The notes under the pieces: generated by a model
What the model saw: the letters and a program-made list of their open reading frames with translations, nothing else
The model's database searches: none
Told to the model about the DNA's origin: nothing
In this document: piece after piece, positions 59,701 to 64,000 of the stretch
How the letters are laid out: each line of letters starts with the position of its first letter
Position numbering within the stretch: the stretch's first letter is position 1
Position numbers and translations under genes: made by a program
Source: Bryopsis sp. KO-2023
Taxonomy: Eukaryota > Chlorophyta > Ulvophyceae > Bryopsidales > Bryopsidaceae
Length of the DNA: 64,000 nucleotides
Direction: 5' to 3'
NCBI GenBank assembly: GCA_030272585.1
Contig: BSYQ01000008.1
Span: 3,100,001-3,164,000 of the forward strand

Positions 59701-62700
59701 AACCATTTTTTTAGTTTTTTAGGAAAAATTCCTTTTAAGTAAATTGAATCCAATATATTTCCTTTCAACTCTTTTTTCCGTCCAGAAGTCTGTTGTGCAC
59801 CCCGTCGTAAATTTCAGACTGAATTTAGTTCAATATTTTGAATTTACATTCTTTCCACTTCAAATTTTTTAAGTCTTTTGTTTTACGTTTTTATTAATTA
59901 ATATATCTATTTATTCATTTATTTTTCAACACACATATAATGCAATATATTTTCAACATACCCAGATTTCGTTTGGATCACAAAGAAATCCAGAATTATG
60001 AAAAGTGAACTTTCGATCCTTTCCACCTCCCCCCCCCCTTTATTCAAAATATTCACAGGAAAAAAATCATGTATGAATTTAACAACACAAATTCACTGGA
60101 AAGGTCTTAAATCTCCAAAAAACAAAAAAAAAGGAGAAGAAAAAAACAAGCCGAACTAAACTAAAACACACGAGTGGATGACTTCCCTTTTAATTTTTTT
60201 TTTTTCAAGTATATATAATTCTCTCTTCATAGAATTTTTTTTTTTCGACCCTTTTTGAATCCTCACCCTTTTGCTCTCCACCAAACGCGTCTTTGGCGAA
60301 GGGGGACAATTTCTTTCCGTGTCGTTTTCAACCTCTCTATATCTGTTCGATATGAGGATTAGGGACATCGCGACGCTGTCTGGCAGACACCCTCTTTTGC
60401 ACAGATGTTTGACCATCTCGTCCAAAGACACCATTTCCTCCACAGTCGCACCCACAGTCAGTCCGATCAAATTGTTTGCTGTCACCAGGGGGTCTCCTGA
60501 TGATCCTCTCGGATTTTCAGAGTCCTCATCTGACCAAGGTCATAAAAAATAAAGAAATAAGAACTAGTTCTGAAACCTTTTTTTTTTTAAAGGAAAGCGA
60601 AAAAAAGAAAAAACACTGATGGGCTTTTTTTTTGGTATTAAATCTGATTTTTTCGGTTTATTTTTTGCAGCTCATTAACAGAAAGAAAAAAAATGTGTTT
60701 CACATAACTCCTTTGAGTTTAGTTTTTTTCTTTAAGAAAATATATTTATATTCATATATATATTGAATTCAAAATGAGAATATTACATCGATAGGGTAAT
60801 ATTAAAGCCTTTCACCATGCAGATTTTGAAAAACTCACTCTTACTAATTTTAGTTTTTTTAAGAATTGAAACAGTGTGATTTTATTTCGCACTCACCGGG
60901 ACTGTCGATGTGAATGTCTGTGAAAGCGTCGATGACTTTTGACTGAATGGATTTGTCCATGCTGAATATCAAAGTCAACATCGTTCTGACCGCATCGTCC
61001 AGTCCTTCAATTTCAAACTGCGAAAAAAAGGAAAAAAAAAAGCCAATGCAATGCGCTGGGTTAATAATATCATGAGCACGAGGAAAAATACGATACGATG
61101 AGTCGACATTCTTTGCTGAGGGACGAACTTCACAAAAACTTGTACTTTTCTATAAAATTCAGTTTTTATTTTTTGTGTTCAAATTTCAAAACTGCCTTGT
61201 TTTTTTCCTCCTAATAATTTTTTTCCCCTCCAATTCTGAGAGTTTCCGTATGTACAAGTAATTTGGTATTTCCAAAACGAAATTGTGTGAAAAAGAGTCT
61301 GAACTGGGGGATACTGGGATACACACTACAAAAAAAAAAATAATTATTAAATTGAGTTCTTATTCATTTATTTATTTTGTACATCAAGCATAGTCGGCAG
61401 TTCACCATCAAATTTCCAAATCCGAAAAGGTAAAACAACAGAAATGACCTTCCTGTTTTTTTCTGCACCGTTTTTTTTTGCCCCTTATTATTTAATTTCC
61501 ATTCACTTCTGGATTTGTTTCTTTTTCCTTTTCATTTCCACGTCTGGGGCCCCACTCACATTAGCACAGGTGGAAATGAGTTCGATCGCTTCTTGGGCTG
61601 CCAAAGTGGATGGACCCATCAGAATTTGCTTGGTCGCAGCCAGGCTCTTTTCGATCAATTGCGAAAACTCAAATCCAACCTCCAGAGATGCCTCCAAAAC
61701 CCTCAACTGTTCCAAATTCGTTGCTCCAGGCATCTGCGACTCTTGTTCATCTATACATAGGGGAAAAAAAATGAATATATATATTCATTCTAACTTTGAG
61801 AACTTGAATTTTTGTGGTGTGTATTTCAAAATGCCTTTTTTGTCGAGGCTGCGGACCATGCATGCAATCGGTTTATGTGTTTTTTACTCCAAAAGTTTTC
61901 GATCCGGTTTTCTGGGGGGGGAAAAGATGCATTTCAAAAAGGATGCATGTTTTTTTTAAACTTGGCCAGCATTTAGGAATCGACGCACCCCACAAAGAAC
62001 GGTGATTATTTGTCAATTATTTCGCAATATTGTTCGTTCTATTTATATCCTACTTTTACAACGGTGGTCAAAAGGAAAAAAAAAACTTCGTCAAGGATTT
62101 CTTTTTTTTTTTTTCAAGGGAGAGGGGGGTGGGTGCTTTTTTCCTTTTTACCTTCCCCTTGGCCTTGTGTCAATGCCAACTTCCTGTCGGTGTCAGACTC
62201 CATTTCCTGATCAATAAATAATAAAGAAAAAAAAACACATCTCAACATTCATTCAAAAACAAAACTGTGGGGGCACCCTTGACCGAGTTGATGAATATCC
62301 AGGAAAACAACGGGAAAAAAAAATGTTTGTAAAAATAAAAGTGGGGGCTTCCTGACCCAGGTCCAAATCCTGATAGGTACGAATCTCCCTTCTGGAAGTC
62401 AGCCAGCCCCACAAAAAAAAAAGCCTCCAAAATTTTCTGTCGAAAAAATTCAAAATGTTTCACACTCACTGCAGAATTCGCCGAGTGCTGCCCTTCTCAT
62501 GTTCATGTGCCAAGCCGTTATTCGTTCATTATTGGTGGTGTATGTTTTGCTTTTCAACGATATCTCACCGCCAGTCGTTTCCTGTGCGCTTCCAAAGTGT
62601 TTTTGAATCTCCAGGTTCTGAGATCGGCGCTGAAAGGGTTATATTCCAGCATGGCTTTCAGCAGCGTGATGGCAGCTTTCTGAACGGAGGCTGCCTTGTC

Positions 62701-64000
62701 TGACAGGTGTCGATAGCCCGCCTCTGCCAGCGGAACGTAATGGTCTATCGGAATCACTTTGCTTTGCACCAGCATCGTCCACACTCCGAAAGTCCGAGCC
62801 CTGTGTTGGGGGTTTCATGTTCACCCGTTAGCATGGTGCTTTCAAATCTTTTGGGGTGGAGGGGAAAACAAAAAGTAAATAAAAATAAACCAAAAAACAA
62901 ACACAAACATAAACACAAAATGAACCAAAAATAAATAAATTTATAAACAAAAATAAATTAAAAAAAAAACAATTTACAAACAAAAAAAAATGAAAAATAA
63001 ACCGAAAAAAAAATAAAAAAAATCCAACAAAATGAAACAGAATGTTGCACGAGCGAACCCCTACCTTGTGTATGGGCTGACATCCAAGAACCTCTCCATC
63101 AGAATCCCTAGCGCCCTGTTCTGGAACCTCAAGCTGCGCTCATCATCCACCACCCCCTTTTCTGAACACCCCATGAGCCCGCTTTCCTTAAACACCACAT
63201 GGCCCAGCGCCGAAACCAGAGAACTCCTGATCGTGTGGACCGAGCACTCCCAATAAGGCGTCAAAAAAGACCAGTGGTTTTTCAAAGACACCGGGACGTG
63301 GTTGGCCAGAGCGTCGATCGTTTTTGCGATTCCTTTGACTAGCATGGATTTTCCGTCGGTGATGTCCCAATGGACCGACAGATCGTCGGCGGTGTTGGCA
63401 CTGATGGCTTTTACAATTTCTCTGGTCTTTTTTTTTGAATTAAAAAACATTTTTGGGGTAGGGGAGGGGATGGGAAGAACACACGGAAACACACACACAC
63501 ACCAAAATAAGAAAAATGGAAAAAAAAGATGATAAAAGTTGGGAAAATGTAGAAACACACCAAAAACCGTCTTTTGTTGGATGTAATTACCGAACAACGA
63601 TTTTACGTGAATGGTAAAAAAACCGTACATATTATTCGAAGAAAATGAACCTTTTTTTTCCATTGTTACAGTGAAAATACATGCGACCCTGTGAAAGATC
63701 CATATCACTGAAACTGGGCTCCAGCACCAAAACAAATTGCAGCACAGTAGCGTATCAACGTGAAAGGAGCCCAGTTGAATGATTGGACCAAAATATCTTT
63801 CCCTCACCCCAACGAAAACAAAATAAACAAAATAGAAAAAAATTCTCACCATATCATCCTTCCCTGAGCTTTCTGCCTTTGCTGCGATTTCGCCGATCAC
63901 TTCGGGAACGTGTTCGAATTTTTTCAGGAGATTTACCAATTCATTTGCGGTGCTCTCCCCCATCTGAAGGTTTCTGACACAACATGCACCCACCTTGACG
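53753..64000 (-). CDS. NCAPD2: Condensin complex subunit D2 (CND1/NCAPD2), 5' end outside window
   Basis: Twenty exons, all in phase: 64000-63850 (partial), 63426-63065, 62800-62569, 62206-62152, 61750-61560, 61017-60897, 60529-60267, 59671-59588, 59332-59175, 58807-58674, 58280-58174, 57796-57638, 57314-57173, 56823-56730, 56426-56302, 56036-55978, 55514-55288, 55007-54812, 54518-54383, 54117-53753. About 1120 residues are visible (human NCAPD2 has 1401), so roughly 280 lie beyond the edge. HEAT repeats match the family in order: SVQKAAITLLKAMLEYNPFS, DDAVRTMLTLIFS, GSALMSLTKFMAISATYCEQ, ILSTRQNF-like repeats ending GFPNVMDAWMEHIYSLLDDP, EFRQDCLQALAHLMLSNMIK, NPETANMAKDFFAQLAKR and TEKGMRNFMELRPCYAHTLG. 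The tail is acidic and Ser/Pro-rich (MEEDEIDENEEVSDGSE), as in the phospho-regulated C-terminus. Condensin I compacts mitotic chromosomes with SMC2/SMC4. Confidence 0.92.
55768..55885 (+). repeat. Dispersed repeat, copy B
   Basis: The partner of 50425-50545, in the condensin intron between 55977 and 55515 and opposite to its transcription. This copy contains CTCGGCCTTTTGGC, which equals fourteen bases of the 5' stem-loop of U2 snRNA, then diverges from U2. An A/T-rich tail follows in both copies. Confidence 0.7.

Noticed and set aside
63061-63993. A 310-codon uninterrupted minus-strand frame at the right edge
   Set aside because: Only its two ends match condensin D2. The middle is Phe-rich and bounded by a GTGAGA donor and an AAAAG acceptor, so it is an intron that happens to stay open.
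1-64000. Search for mobile element proteins, CRISPR arrays, rRNA genes and organelle DNA insertions
   Set aside because: No transposase, reverse transcriptase or integrase motif, no regularly spaced direct repeats, and no rRNA-like sequence was seen by eye.

Overview
The window is nuclear DNA of a photosynthetic eukaryote. Genes are split by many GT-AG introns, most 100-600 nt and loaded with T, A and G homopolymers. Exons have balanced composition and join in phase. Two genes encode plastid proteins (an FdC1-type 2Fe-2S ferredoxin and a DUF3067 protein) whose N-termini look like simple transit peptides without a preceding signal peptide. This suggests a primary-plastid lineage such as a green alga, but the species cannot be fixed from the sequence. 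No virus-like element, rRNA, convincing tRNA or CRISPR array was seen.

Layout: 2.3-5.5 kb (-) UBP1/TIA-1-like protein with three RRMs; 6.9-8.6 kb (-) tyrosine/tryptophan permease family transporter with a 19-nt microexon; 10.2-14.5 kb (+) unrecognised protein of about 836 residues; 16.7-22.3 kb (+) RINT1/Tip20/MAG2-like tether; 23.2-24.9 kb (+) unrecognised acidic protein with a UVR-like helix pair; 27.9-29.0 kb (+) Tudor-like small-domain protein; 32.7-36.1 kb (-) TMEM65-like mitochondrial membrane protein; 36.3-37.5 kb (+) tentative gene that surrounds a decayed copy of the MED16 3' end; 37.55-38.4 kb (+) secreted Pro/Lys/Gly-rich protein; 40.9-41.7 kb (+) tentative gene with 27- and 52-nt introns; 42.3-48.4 kb (+) Mediator subunit 16; 49.8-51.1 kb (-) FdC1 ferredoxin; 51.9-52.5 kb (+) DUF3067 protein; 53.75-64.0 kb (-) condensin subunit D2, 20 exons, with its N-terminus beyond the window.

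The genes do not form one pathway. They cover core nuclear functions (condensin, Mediator, RNA binding), ER-Golgi tethering, a mitochondrial protein and plastid proteins. Three divergent arrangements are notable: transporter/unknown gene (8.6-10.2 kb), TMEM65/36.3-kb gene (228 bp apart) and FdC1/DUF3067 (750 bp apart).

For all major genes, exon boundaries were deduced by eye from splice sites, reading phase and remembered family sequences. Every junction listed keeps the frame, but no transcript evidence was available. The gene-free stretches hold homopolymers, microsatellites, one pair of dispersed repeat copies, a 54-nt tandem array and a few open frames that cannot be assigned. I found no convincing new biological system. 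The best leads are the partial MED16 duplication, the 27-nt intron candidate, the 19-nt microexon and the dispersed repeat with a U2-like core.
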